64,000 bases of DNA from Flaccisagitta enflata (Eukaryota; Chaetognatha; Sagittoidea; Aphragmophora). The DNA lies in contig OZ231128.1 of NCBI GenBank assembly GCA_965153355.1, positions 806,001 to 870,000 on the forward strand, given 5' to 3'. The notes beneath the pieces were generated by a model that worked only from the letters and a program-made list of their open reading frames with translations, made no database searches and was not told where the DNA came from. Within the stretch, counting starts at the first letter, position 1. The number at the start of each line of letters is the position of its first letter. Shown here piece after piece: positions 11,954-23,471 of the stretch. A program made the translations under genes and the position numbers.

Positions 11954-13447
11954 TAAAAACACTCAAAATACATGCAAATTTGTACGGATGCTGGTTTTGG
12001 CCAAATTGAAAAATGTTGTCTGACAAGAACTGCAAAATACTTTGCATGCTTATAAATACCATCACTTGGGTGGGACTGACAGTCTATGAACTTTTATTTG
12101 ATAACAGGGTAAATGATGGTCGGTGGGAGTTGATATCTTTGTCAAAGTTGCTGTATATCCTTACTTCTACATTAGATTTTCATATTTTCCTTTAGTATAA
12201 GTAAGGAAAACTTATGCTTTAGTAGTACATAATGATTGATTAAATTACCAAACCAAATTTGAAACAAAAAGTTTGTGAGCTTTGTTCTTGCATGTTGGCT
12301 CATATCTCACATTTTTTGCAAGCCCCACTGCGCACCCTAAAGGGGGAAAATCTTAGACAAAAACAGTTTCAGGCAGCCCATTACAACATAAATCTGAAAC
12401 TCGAGGAGACCTCGATTATGAATAGCTGTCCGATGGAGTCAAAGTTGCAATTATTACATGGTTCTAATGAATCGATTTCAATGAAGTTCTAATGAATCAA
12501 TTTCAAGCAGATTTTTTCCTGCGGTAAGCCGCCCTTGCCCAGAGGAGGAAGGAGGCTGATAATGTCTAAAGAGCTTTTCCAGGGTACGACTATTTTCTTT
12601 GGAACAAATTTTACCACTTAGTTTTGATTTTTGAACTTTTTATGATCAAAAAAAGTCAGTATCAAGAAAATCTTTGATTAATTTGTAATCTTTGATTACT
12701 AACGAAACCAGATTTTTGTGTGTCATAGTGCAGTTGAGGATGAAGTGAAACTGTGTTTTCCTTTGCTATGTTTTGTTAAGAACAAAATCTTTCCTCAACC
12801 TCTTCTATGATGATTGCCATTGCAATCTGGTTTTTCAATTTTTTGATATTTCTAAGATTTATTTTAGCTATCTTCCTAGGCCATAAGAATTGATTTGACA
12901 GTAGATTCTTCTTGGTTGGACATGAATTTGTGTAAAACAAGTAAAAAATTAATTCTTACGGCATGTTTGGAGGTTGCCGCCCCCCCCCCCCCCCGGCCCT
13001 TGCCCTCATCGAACATGTTTTTAGGTGCTTTTCAAAATATCCATAGCACTAAAAAAAAAGCAACAACTTGTTTTGATGTTTTTTTGCTAAAGTGAAGTCT
13101 CTAACTATAGAAAATTCATCACCCTTTGAAAGCGCTGCAAAGATCTTTCAAATGCGACATTGCTAGTCATTCTAGCTTTTCCCGTTTAGAAATGGCATAA
13201 GAATGATGAAAACCTTGCCCTTTTGAATTTGTGGTCAGGTTTTTATAAAATAACAAAGAAGAACAACTTCTACGACTTCAACTTTGACATTCATGACCAC
13301 CTCTGTCAGAGGATTTTCGGTTTGTAGGGCGTCATAAAAGTGGCGAATCCGGTGGTACCTATCAAGTTGGGTCTTACAATGTGCGCATTACCTAGAGGAA
13401 TACCTAGAGGTTGACCCAATTTCAGTGCGTGTTCGAATGTCCCAAAG
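11954..13447. other. Intergenic DNA
   Basis: About 1.5 kb with no recognised gene. A 15-base C-run lies near 12980. Short open frames here lack any recognisable domain or plausible splice context. Confidence 0.45.
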
Positions 13448-13626
13448 CAAGGCCGGATACACGGCTACCAAAGTCGTGTGCAGGTGGGCAGAAGCCATAT
13501 TTGAGGTCACTAGACCACTTGGGCAAGAGCAGTGAGGTCAAAGAAATAAAATCATAAAAAAAGTAAAACATGACCGACCAACCGACGGACGGACAAAGCG
13601 GGTTGTAGAGTCACGTGCACGCGACT
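13448..13626 (+). mobile_element. Helitron-like type A
   Basis: CAAGGCCGGATACACGG start, GACCGACC core, ACAAAGCGGGT, hairpin AGTCACGTGCACGCGACT with one mismatch, A-run. It truncates the left side of the 476-bp tandem array. Confidence 0.65.
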
Positions 13627-14749
13627 AAAAACTGCCCGAAACAGCCAAAATTGGCCTTTTTTGGTGGTTGTTGGCCCCCAAACCAATCTAAATCCTGGAG
13701 GGGATCCATGAAATTTTGCAGGCACATGAAATAGACCCTAATTAAGTTTCATGTATGTGTAAAAAATTTTGAATGTGTGAAAATTTTCAGGTACCTAAAG
13801 AAAAGGTTTTTTTTTAGTATAGTTAACAAAAAATGATGTCGTTAGCCCCCTTAAAGTAGGACAAAATTTTAACTGGAGATACTTCACATCATGCACTCTT
13901 GCCATATTAAATTTCATCCAAATCGGAACACGAAAAGTACCAAAAATTGTATTCGAAAATCAAAAATTGGAAAACAAGGCCAACCCCTTACAGTCGCGTG
14001 CGGTTGTTAAGACCAAAAGACCAAAAGACTAAAAGACTAAAAGATTAAAAGACCAAAAGACGAAAAATGACGCAATCGACAAAAAAACGGTGAAAAAAAA
14101 GCAAAGTATTACCGACCGACCGACCGACAGACGGACAGAGTGGGTCATAGAGTCGCGTGCACGCGACTAAAAATGACCCCGGAAATCGTCTCAGAGCTGG
14201 AGACATTGCTATAATATGGCAGTGATGTATGAACCATGGGCTAAAATTCCTTGAGGGGACTGTTGGTGATGCCCGAAAAACATTTTTTTTAGACCGTTAG
14301 ATCAAAAATCGATAAAATTGCCAATTTTAGGCCTTTTTTCAACCTGTAACCTAATAAGTTAAAAATGATTCTGAAATTCTGCATGCACATGAAATAGACC
14401 TTAAATAAGTTCGGTGTAAAATTTTTTGAATGTGTGAAAATTTTTAGGTACCTAAATTTAAAAAAAAACGGGGTTTGTTTTAGTATAGTTAACAAAAAAT
14501 CATGTCGTTACCCCCCTAAAAATTGAGGGGTTTGGACAAAATTTTAACTGGAGGTATTTGACATCATGCACTACTTCCATGTAAAATTTCATCAAGATTT
14601 GAGCACGTGTCAAAAATTGCGTTTAAAAAAAAAAACAATTGGAAAAAAATGACCCCAAAATTTGTCTTTGAGCCAGAGACACTGCCTTAATGTGGCAGGG
14701 ATGTACAAACCTTCAAGGTGTAGATTTTCCTTTGACAAATGAATACCTT
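13627..14749. repeat. 476-bp tandem array, about 2.3 units
   Basis: Unit 2 spans 14174-14649 and starts TGACCCC. Unit 1 (to 14173) and the start of unit 3 (14650-14749) align with it, sharing TGAATGTGTGAAAATTTT, AGGTACCTAAA, AGTATAGTTAACAAAAAAT and TTTAACTGGAG. Three Helitron-like copies interrupt it, at 13448, 13975 and 14753. Confidence 0.8.
13975..14168 (+). mobile_element. Helitron-like type B with empty sibling site
   Basis: CAAGGCCAACCCC start, GGTTGTTAAGACC, AAAAGACC repeats, GACCGACC core, AGAGTGGGTCATAGAG and the perfect AGTCGCGTGCACGCGACT. Flanks are TTGGAAAA and AAAAATGACCCC. The next tandem unit has TTGG, seven A, TGACCCC (14639-14656), so the insertion went into an A-run and left no clear target duplication. 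Confidence 0.75.
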
Positions 14750-14752
14750 TTT

Positions 14753-14945
14753 AGTCGCGTGCACGCGACTCTACAACCCGCTTTGTCCGTCGGTCGGTCG
14801 GTCGGTTGGTCTGTCGGTCGGTCGGTCGGTCGGTCACACTTTACTTTTTTTCATGATTTTATTACTTGACCCGAATGGTCTGGCGACCTCAAATATGGCC
14901 CCTGCCCACCCGCACGCGACTTCGGTAGCCGTGTATCCGGCCTTG
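14753..14945 (-). mobile_element. Helitron-like type A
   Basis: Reads AGTCGCGTGCACGCGACT, CCGCTTTGTCC, a (GTCG/GTCT)n core, CCTGCCCACCCGCACGCGACT and GTGTATCCGGCCTTGTTT. The perfect palindrome suggests a recent copy. It interrupts unit 3 of the 476-bp array. Confidence 0.7.
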
Positions 14946-15452
14946 TTTCCCATCCATCGCACTCTGCGCATTGGCGTTTCTTTCAAAATTTCGCACGCAT
15001 GAACAATGAAAAGATGGTGAAAAATGCGAGCCATGCAATTGAAACATTGGCTGCAACTTTGGCTGCAACTTTGGCTGCAACTTTTTTGACGAGTTCATTA
15101 CAATCAGACATTTTTTGGGCAAAACCAGGAAATGAATTGATGAAGCGGTTTTTGAAATGGAGCAAAAGAATATCGGGAGGGGTGGAAAAAAGTCAGGCTG
15201 GGACAAAGAGGAGAGAGAGAGAGAGGAGGAGGTATCTAAATTACAAATTTCGTACTAGGGTTATTAGTTCAAACACTCAAGGCCGAATCGGCCTTGAGTG
15301 GATTAGAAGCTCACTGCCCTCATTTCATTATTCGGCCTGAAGTGGAATTGAAAAAAACGTTCCTCATTGGCGATCAGCCTTGAGTGGATTGGGAAAAAGA
15401 GTAAAAAGGGAGAAAAAAAAACCTTTTTGACTTGATTGCATTTTCATTCTTA

Positions 15453-15455
<3 letters not shown>
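14946..15455. other. Intergenic DNA with a short 12-bp array
   Basis: TTGGCTGCAACT is repeated four times at about 15042-15085. GCCTTGAGTGGATT recurs at about 15290 and 15377. No gene recognised. Confidence 0.5.
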
Positions 15456-15538
<83 letters not shown>

Positions 15539-15691
15539 AATAATAGCAATGTGTTCCCGATATAGTCTTTTTTTCTTAAAAAAAAACCAGGTTCATGATA
15601 TCTCACTTCCTTTTGTTCTCCTCGTTGTATGTCCCTAGGCAGTTTATCCAGAATCTTTCTCTCGTGACCCCGTACAGCTCGTCAATAACAA

Positions 15692-15745
<54 letters not shown>
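15456..15745. repeat. Two (TC)n microsatellites
   Basis: TC arrays at 15456-15537 and 15693-15744 separated by about 155 bases of unique sequence. Confidence 0.97.
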
Positions 15746-15747
<2 letters not shown>

Positions 15748-16190
15748 GAACACAGGGGTGAACCATTACATCCATATCTGCTACTGATTTCAGAAGGGCT
15801 GACTGATTTTAGGCCTTAGAGGATTGGTTTTGGATTTGAGCCATTTGGGTGAGATTTGGGTCCAGCTCAGATTATCAACATCTCTCTTTTAATTGTTGTG
15901 TTTACCTTTGTTTAATTTTGATCCTGGCTTTAGCTGGTCAAAATATTCTTCTAGATGAGTTACACCAGTAGATAATTTTTTTCTCCTATCAGCCGGAGGA
16001 GTGACAGATTTTTCTAGTTCTGAATCAGAGAAAAAAATGATCTTGAATAAAAAATCTAATCTTGCTAAGACTAAGACAATATAAGCTTCACGTAAGCAAC
16101 GAGTGTTCTGAGATTTCTCCTATGATTAAATTGGGCTTTGGGCCTGAATGCAGAAATTTAAGCCTAAAGGCTAAGATTTTGTGCAGGGAG
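15746..16190. other. Intergenic DNA
   Basis: Fragments such as ATTTTAGGCCTTAGAGGA resemble decayed family E minisatellite. No gene recognised. Confidence 0.4.
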
Positions 16191-16400
<210 letters not shown>

Positions 16401-16462
16401 AAAGAAAGATTGATTAAAAAAGACAGACAACCAAAAGACAAAAACGTGCACAGACAAACAAA

Positions 16463-16705
16463 CATGGCCAACACCTTACAGTCGTGTGCGGTTGTTAAGA
16501 CTATAAGACTAAAAGACTGAAAGACCAAAAGACTGTGAGACTTAATGTAAATTAATTTAAATTAACCTTAATTGACTTAAATGACTTAAAATGACTTAAA
16601 ATGGTGTAAAACGACAGAAAAAGCTAAAGAAAAGTTAACGCAGACGGACGGACCAACCGACCGACCGACGGACATAGTGGGTCATAGAGTCGCGTGCACG
16701 CGACT
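16463..16705 (+). mobile_element. Helitron-like type B
   Basis: CATGGCCAACACC start (one change from CAAGGCC), GTGCGGTTGTTAAGAC, a run of AAGACT and ACTTAAAATG repeats, GACCGACC core and the perfect AGTCGCGTGCACGCGACT end. Confidence 0.65.
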
Positions 16706-16822
16706 AAAAATAGAAATAGAAGTGGATAAAAAGATTTATCAAAAAGACAGACAGCACTTCTCTGGTGAACTTGGCAAATTTACGTAAATTTAGACCTAAA
16801 GATGAACAACCAAAGCCACAGA

Positions 16823-16826
<4 letters not shown>

Positions 16827-16908
<82 letters not shown>

Positions 16909-16916
16909 AAGAGAGA
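16827..16916. repeat. (GA)n microsatellite
   Basis: Pure GA dinucleotide with GAAA near the end. Confidence 0.97.
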
Positions 16917-16951
16917 CTGGTTTCTAACTTTCAATTTTAAAGATTAAATTA

Positions 16952-17768
16952 CAGTCGAGCTTTACTAGAGCGCACCCGCTAAAAAGGCATCCCTCGCATC
17001 AAGGCATGATTTGAGAAGTCCCAACTTTTCTCTCTTTATTCTTTTGATGATAAGCCCCGCAAATAAGGCACCCGCCTGTTAGGAAAATTTCACTATAGCG
17101 CATGAAAAATGAGGTTTTTGGTGGATATTTTGCTCGCTTTGAAGGCATCTGACAAACAAAGTGTTTTTAAGATGAGCAGGTGGATAAGCTAAGGGTGGAA
17201 GAGACGCCGATGAGAGCGATGAAGAGGAATACCAATGACGATGATGTAGAGGAGCACAGATGATTATGATGAAGAGGAAGTGAAAGAAACGGGAAGCTAG
17301 GGGGAAGTGAATGTGAGAGGAGGAAGATGATGAAGAAGAGGAGTGAAAACTCGATTTGCCTATGAATCCATGCCAATAAAAGATCGATGATGCCATGCTA
17401 GTGTGTGAATGAGATTTTTTGCCACTCGGTGGGTTAAGAGAAATAGGTCTAAGACTGGTTGCTACCAAATAAATGAAAGTGACAACTCTGTCCAAATCTT
17501 TTGAGCACTGCAGTCACTTTTCTAGTCTCATTCATGGTAAGGCAGGTGGCGAGCTGGTAAATGAAAAATGATAACGGTAAGACAGTTGACTTTTTTGCCA
17601 AAACTAAATGAAAATCCAAATTTTTTCTGTTGCAACTTCCAAGCATCCATCTATATCAATTTGATTGCTTATTTGTACAGAAATATACATGCTCGGCTAT
17701 AAGGCACCTCGCCTTGAAGGCATGAAATCAACCAGTCCCTTGAGATGCCTTCTAGTGAAGCTTAACTG
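16952..17768. mobile_element. Pogo/Tc1-like non-autonomous element
   Basis: Ends CAGTCGAGCTTTACTAGA and TCTAGTGAAGCTTAACTG are inverted repeats (15 of 18 match), each flanked by TA (16950-16951 and 17769-17770). Terminal CAGT and a TA duplication are typical of Tc1/mariner/pogo elements. AAGGCAYC repeats recur near both ends. No transposase motifs; the internal open frames look fortuitous. Confidence 0.7.
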
Positions 17769-17770
17769 TA

Positions 17771-18040
17771 CTTCATTCACAATTCTGAGTCAAGTGTATG
17801 CAAATAAGTAGCTTCGCCACATTGTACAGTCTCTGGACAAGCTGACAAACAGACAGACAAAGGACTATGATGAATATGTTCCCTAGAATCTTCATCAGCC
17901 TCTGGGACCCAGAATATAGGGGTTACGGCAGCGGTAGAGGCAAAAGCATCTTTGCTCTGCCTCTTCCTGCTGCAGTGCCGATAGCGGCAGAGGTAAGTAT
18001 GTATTGGAATCTCCTCTACTGTCTCTCAAAAATTCTGCTG
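17771..18040. other. Unique DNA before the GC-rich minisatellite
   Basis: No recognised feature; the last 100 bases grade into GCAGAG repeats. Confidence 0.4.
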
Positions 18041-18885
18041 CTGCTGCCTCCGCTGCAGCAGCAGTGGCGGCGGCGACAGCGGCGGCAGCAGCAGCAGGGG
18101 CAGACGCAACACCTTTCCAAATGCCCTCTGCTAACTCCGCTACCGCCGCTCCTGCTGTAGCAGAGGCAGCAGCGGCAGAGGCGGCAGCTGCAGAGGCGGC
18201 AGCGGCAGCGGCAGAGTTGGCAGCTGCAGAAGCGGCAGCGGCAGAGTTGGCGCAGGTAGAGGCAAAGGTGGCAGCAGTAAAGGCAGCAACGGCAGAGGCG
18301 GCAGAGGCAGAGGCGGCAGCGGCAGAGGCGGCAGAGGTAGAGGCAGGGGCAGCAAAGGCAAAAGTGGCAAGGGCAGAGGCGGCAGAGGCAGCGGCAGAGG
18401 CAGCGGCAGAGGTGGCCGCGGCAGAGGCGGCAGCGGCAGAGGTGGCAGAGGCAGAGGCGCCAGAGGTGCCAGAGGCGGCAGAGACAGTGGCGGCACAGGA
18501 AGAGGTGGCAGAGGCAGAGGCGGCAAAGGCAGAGGAGGCAGCAGCAGAGGAGGCAGTGGCAGATGCAGCAGCGGCAGAGGCAGAGGCAGATGCAGCGGTG
18601 GCTGTGGCAGAGATGGCAGAGGCCGCAGAAGCAGAGGCAGAGGCAGCAAAGGCAAAGGTGGAGGTGGCAAGGGCAGAGGTGGCAGTGGCAGAGGTGGCAG
18701 CGGCTTAGGCGGCATCAGCAGTGGCAGAAGTGACAGCCGCAGAGGCGGCAGTGGCAGAGGCAGCAGAGACAGAGGCGCCAGAGGCGGCAGAGGCAGCAGA
18801 GGCAGAGGCAGAGGCGGCAGAGGCAGAGGCGGCAAAGGCAGAGGCAGCAGTGGCAGAGGCGGCAGTGGCAGAGGCAGCACACAAT
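18041..18885. repeat. GGCAGAGGCG-type GC-rich minisatellite
   Basis: About 840 bases of GGCAGAGGC/GGCAGCGGC units in multiples of three. It yields an Ala/Glu frame on the plus strand (to 18708) and a Pro/Leu frame on the minus strand. Strong purine asymmetry makes it a candidate for unusual DNA structure. I do not call it a gene. Confidence 0.9.
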
Positions 18886-19141
18886 GTGCCATGCTGACTA
18901 TATATTTCCCAGCCCTAACCTCATTTCCCATCGTTTTTCCGCATAGTCCTTTGTCGTGTTCACATCTCTCCCCTCTCCTGATTCATTTTTTGGGCAAAAA
19001 AGCCAACCTGACCGAGAACAAATCGATCTTGATCACCCGCTATAATCCAAGGGAAACAAAGTCTTTTCTACCTTGCTTCAACTTTTCCTTTGGACATGTT
19101 TAACCTTTTCGCTCGCATTGACAATAAAAATCCATCTAATT
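18886..19141. other. Possible LINE-C 5' region
   Basis: Unique sequence leading into the first ATG of LINE-C ORF1. No promoter motif recognised. Confidence 0.35.
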
Positions 19142-20403
19142 ATGGCAACATTGCAAACCAACGAGCCACCATGCTTCATGTCAACGCAATATGACAAACT
19201 GGACAAGACAAACCTCAATTTGGTGCTCCTCAAATTCTATGATCGCAAGGAACTCATAACCGCGAAAGACATTCTTGTTTCTGTTTGCGAGAACATCGGC
19301 TTATCCAACCACATTTCTAAATTCAAAACAAAACGAAATTGGATCTAACGTTGAACAGAAAGTATTCAAAGATATTCTTGACATATGGAGTATCATTGAA
19401 TCAGAAAAAGGAGGAAACATTGGAGTAGCTTTCATCGCTTAAGATCCCAATCGTTTACCATCTGTAAACGCAGAAAAATTCATCCTACAGTTTCTACAAC
19501 AACAATCTGATCAGCAACATGTCTGGCTCAAAAATATTTTCAAATCTCTGACGTCACTTCATCACAAAACAGCCGGCGGTGTAGGTGACTCAGGGGGCAT
19601 CACATCTCATTTTAATCCTGCTTCGCCACGGCTCTCTACCCCACAAAGATCTAATAACTTAACATCTTTGAGAGCAGCAGCTCCAGTTTTTGTTGCCTTG
19701 TCAGAGTCCATTCAATCGCTCCTGACGTTAGCCTCATTGTCAGCGTCTGTTTCATCGAAGACATTTCCCGCATCAACATCGTTGCAGCCAGCGCCACCAA
19801 AGTCATTGCCTCCAGTATCATCAGCATCAATCATGTTAACCACAACTTTGTCAGCGCCAATCTTGTCAGCGCAACATTCAGCGGCGCCCATCTTATCAGT
19901 GTCACCTTTGGCAGCGCCAGTCTTGTTGGCGACACCTCCTGCGGTGCCAGTCTCTTCGGCGTCACATCCGGCGGCGCCAGTCTCATTGGCGTCACAAACG
20001 GCGGTGCCTGTCTCGTTGGCGTCACATACAGCGGCGCCAGTCTCTTCAGCGTCACATCTGGTGGTGCCAGTCCCTTTGGCGTTGCATCCAGCAGCGCCAG
20101 TATCGTTGGCGTCACATGCAGCGGCGCCAGTCTTGTTGGCGTTACATCCAGCTGCGCCAGTCTCAACGGCATCACTTCCAGTGGTGCCAGTCTTGACGGC
20201 ATCACATTCAGCGGCGCCAGTCTTCTTGGCTTCACATACGGCGGCGCCAGTCTTGTCAGCTTCATCTCCAGCAGTGCCTGTGTCATCCGCGTCACATCCA
20301 ACAGCGCCTATTTCAACGGCGTCAACATCCGCTGCACAAGTCTCGTTAGTGCCTTTTATTCCCCCAACATCATTTGCCTTGCCTAAACTATTCGCTCTAA
20401 GGG
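19142..20403 (+). pseudogene. LINE-C ORF1, N-terminal part
   Basis: From ATG 19142 the product reads MATLQTNEPPCFMSTQYD..., with LVLLKFYDRKELITAKDILV and VCENIGLSN, resembling the conserved start of LINE-B ORF1 (LLFYAQNKLHVITDDDIVNIC). A frame change near 19320-19340 and a stop near 19440 break it. A Ser/Pro/Ala-rich region follows, including roughly sixteen 30-bp units (AAPVSLASHP-type, about 19860-20330). ORF1 proteins of APE-type LINEs bind element RNA. The frame ends where a hAT-like element is inserted at about 20404 and resumes after it. This is a dead copy; no ORF2 was found downstream. Confidence 0.65.
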
Positions 20404-20856
20404 GATGTTTCTAGTGAAAGCCTGAAACCCGTTTTGCTAGTATTCCAAGATTAACGCGTTTTAGGCAGTAGGGCCATTGAAAAAAATTCCGGAGGATTGC
20501 AGGGTTCGATCTCACACCTTCAGAATCACAGTCGCGCTCGCCACTTGTACGCCACCGTGGGGATAGGCCATTTTGTTGTGAATGCCCTTTGATATATAGC
20601 GATCTTTGGAAAAAGGTACTCTTGCACAGGTCTTGAACTACGTTTGGGCAATAATTTGCCAATCACTTTTGAAATTAGCCTAATCCCATCACCCAGGATT
20701 ATGTTGTGCTTCATGGCGCACTGATAAGTCATCCAATTCCCCTGCTATGGCTCAAGGGTTCGATCCTTCATGGGTGTGAGACTTTTTTTCAATTCCTGAA
20801 AACGCGTTTGTCTTAAAACGCGATAAGAACGCGTTTCACGCTTTCACTAGAAACAC
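20404..20856. mobile_element. hAT-like inverted-repeat element with tRNA-like segments
   Basis: The ends are inverted: GGGGATGTTTCTAGTGAAAGC and GCTTTCACTAGAAACACCCC, followed inside by GCGTTT-rich subterminal sequence. The CAGGGGGTGTTT form of the right end resembles hAT termini; a clean 8-bp duplication was not seen. Two internal stretches resemble tRNA: one on the plus strand near 20712-20775 with GGGTTCGATCC, and one on the minus strand near 20580-20490 with AAGTGGCGAGCGCGACTGTG. The element interrupts LINE-C ORF1. Confidence 0.6.
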
Positions 20857-21496
20857 CCCCTGAGTGATCCATCTACCGCCAATGGTGCTATCAAAGCTGA
20901 AGCCATTGCAGCAGCGGCAGCTGTAGGAGAAGCTTTGCATCCATTCATTTCTCCATCCCTCCACACTCACAACACTGCCATCAAGGAGGCGACCAACGCG
21001 GCCAAGAGGGCAAAGGCAGTGGCAAAATCTGCAACAAAAGCGCCTGCTGCAGCGAAGGCAATTGCTACTCCCAAAGAGGAGGAGGCTGAAAACAAAAAAA
21101 TTGCTACGGCTTCTGCTGCAGTGGTGCTTCAAGAAGCAAGAGCTAAAGACTCATTTGCTGATATAGCAGGTGAGCTAAACAATTCTCCATCCAACTTTGC
21201 CAAACCAAAGAAAAAAAAAAGTGGTTAAAGGAAAGGGCGAAGGAGTAATTCTTGTTGCTGCTCTACGGCCAACAAGAGATTACTGGGACATCTTTGTCTC
21301 AAATTTGAGGAACAAGTCAAAAGGCACTGAGGTCAAAGATGTTTTCTTGCTTAGATCAAAAAAGGAAGGAGCCAAGTGGGCCAAAGTTCGCATGGCAATC
21401 AAACACAAAAACAAGGCCGAAGAAGAGCATGTATGGCCGATCCTTACTTTTGTCCAAGACTGGATTCACAAGCCGCGAAAGCAGAGCAAACCATAA
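20857..21496 (+). pseudogene. LINE-C ORF1, C-terminal part
   Basis: After the insertion the reading continues with an Ala/Lys-rich helix-prone region (about 20935-21228, including AAKRAKAVAKSATKAPAAAK). A one-base frame change in an A-run at about 21215 leads into a terminal domain: RDYWDIFVSNLRNKSKG, VKDVFLLRSKKEGAKWAKVR and VWPILTFVQDW. This is the RRM-like RNA-binding domain seen at the end of many CR1/L2-type ORF1 proteins and parallels the end of LINE-B ORF1. The stop is at 21496. Confidence 0.65.
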
Positions 21497-22553
21497 TGGT
21501 CAAATCAGTTGATTCCTTTTTTTAATTCTCATTGGTATAATATCCACTTTCAATACACAGACAAAGGAAATAGTGGCTGGTTCACACAACTTACACTCTT
21601 TCAGACCTCAGTTGATTACCATAAATCATACCTGAGTACTCACAAGGGTATCTGGTTTGGACAAGACTTTTGGCTCTCGGAAATGCAGCGTCTCCCGATC
21701 TCAATGACTGCATTCAGCCACTTTTAAAATACAAACACAAAAGAGTTGTGGCCGTGGAAATGATAACAAGTGAAAGAAATTTTCTCTTAATTTCTGCACA
21801 GTGCGACTCATAAAAAAAGAAACAACTTTCATTCTAATTTTATAATGCTTAAATTCAACAAATCAAATTGTTATTCATGTGCATTTTAAAAGGCTTTAAA
21901 AGATGAACTATTTGCCACCAGTCCCATCAAATTTGATCAATTTGTTTGGGTTTTATGTTAAAATGAAGACAGACGTATCAAAACCTAAGTGGGAAAACAA
22001 CAGATTTTCTTTCCTAGTTTATAGAGGACAAATCTTAATAAAACTGTTCTAATTTCTAAACAAATTGAGCTAATAACACCAGAAACAGCTCAAATCACAG
22101 ATTTTTTTTTAGGGCTTTCTCAATGTCATGGATTTTGATCGGTTTTCAATTGATTAAAACCTTATATGAATGATAAAGGAAAGAATTTTTTTATCACACA
22201 AATTTTAAAACATTAGGGATCTTTTCCCCTCTTATAATTATAATATCCATGTATGAATCAAAGAAAGTAAACAAAATCAGTGACCATTTGAAAGATCTTC
22301 GAAAGATCTTTGATTTTAAACCAATCCCATCCTCCTAGCTTTACTTGTTTGGAAATGGCATTAGTTTAAAGTTAAATGTGTACATTTTGGTTATGCGCCA
22401 TTTCAAACTTGAAAATCAATTCTCTCCAGTCTTTTCTCCACTGTGTCTAAACGAATTGAGCTAAAAATGTGAGATTGGCGGCAAATGAAAGCTTTTTGAA
22501 TATCTTTTGAATGATCTTTGATATCAGTTGATTTCCTGTACTGCAAAGGATAA
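21497..22553. other. Intergenic DNA after LINE-C
   Basis: A short open frame (21509-21727) follows ORF1 but does not resemble an endonuclease or reverse transcriptase. The rest is AT-rich with no recognised feature. Confidence 0.4.
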
Positions 22554-22708
22554 CAAGGCCAGATACACAGCAATCCAGTCGCAGACGGTTGGGCAGGAGC
22601 GGTGATTGAAAGACCGTACGCAAGTTTAGAAATATTTGTGACTGAAGGACCAACGGACCGACGGACCAACGGACCGACATGGTTAGGTGTAGTCGCATGT
22701 CCGCGGCT
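22554..22708 (+). mobile_element. Helitron-like type A/C variant
   Basis: CAAGGCCAGATACACAGC start, GGACCAACGGACCGAC core and terminal GTCGCATGTCCGCGGCT with A-run. The hairpin has several mismatches. Confidence 0.5.
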
Positions 22709-22864
22709 AAAAAACAAATAAAAAGGTGCCTTTTTTATATCTTTTGAAGAATTCACCGTTCATGCACAGATTCTGACGCCATATTTTTTTTTCACGATGA
22801 AATCTAAAATAACTGATGTGAACTCATAGGATTTGTGACATTGGCTTCATTGGATGACAATGCG
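22709..22864. other. Spacer before inverted-repeat arm
   Basis: No recognised feature. Confidence 0.4.
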
Positions 22865-23471
22865 TGTTCAAGAATTGCATGAAATTGATTGAACATGCTC
22901 TGCAGATGTTTTGGCACGGGTTACCATATGTATAACAAGGGGAAACCCTCGTTTGGCATTTTGAGCCACCCCCGGACTGCCCGTCGCACTGAAAGATGGC
23001 CACCAAAGGCCAAAAAAGGCCAAAATTGATTTCCCACCCCCCACTTTAGAAAAATGCAAAAGCAGTTGAATCTTTATTATCAAGCATGGTTTTTGGGCTC
23101 GTTGGACACAAAAAACATAAAGGTAGGTAGTCAGGTGGGTAGTTGGGTGGGGTGACCCATGGGGTGGGGGTAAGGTGGCCAAATTGGCCAAAAATCACCC
23201 CCTGATGGAGGTGGTTGTAAAAAATGACGAAAATCAAAATTGTTGATTTTTTTGGCAAAAATACATCCCATTTAGTGGGATTCTGCAAAAAAATTGGTAT
23301 TACTTGGGTTTTTGGACAAAGAATGGCCTAAATGAAGTTTTGGGGGTTGTTGTAATTTTTGCTGGCTGAATACCTTACCTTTGTTTGCTTATAATTTCTA
23401 AATGCTTTAATTGCCAAAAATCTGGTTGGTCTCATCTGAAAGACCTTTTGAAAAGCTTTCAGAAGCTCATA

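Noticed and set aside
14289-14495. Short minus-strand open frame in the tandem array
   Set aside because: Not kept in the neighbouring tandem unit.
18004-18708. Ala/Glu-rich 234-residue open frame
   Set aside because: It is the GGCAGAGGCG minisatellite read as codons; the opposite strand is equally open as Pro/Leu repeats, and no domain or start context supports a gene.
23046-23288. 80-codon frame conserved in both inverted-repeat arms
   Set aside because: Its conservation follows from the arms being nearly identical DNA; no motif and no evidence of coding constraint.
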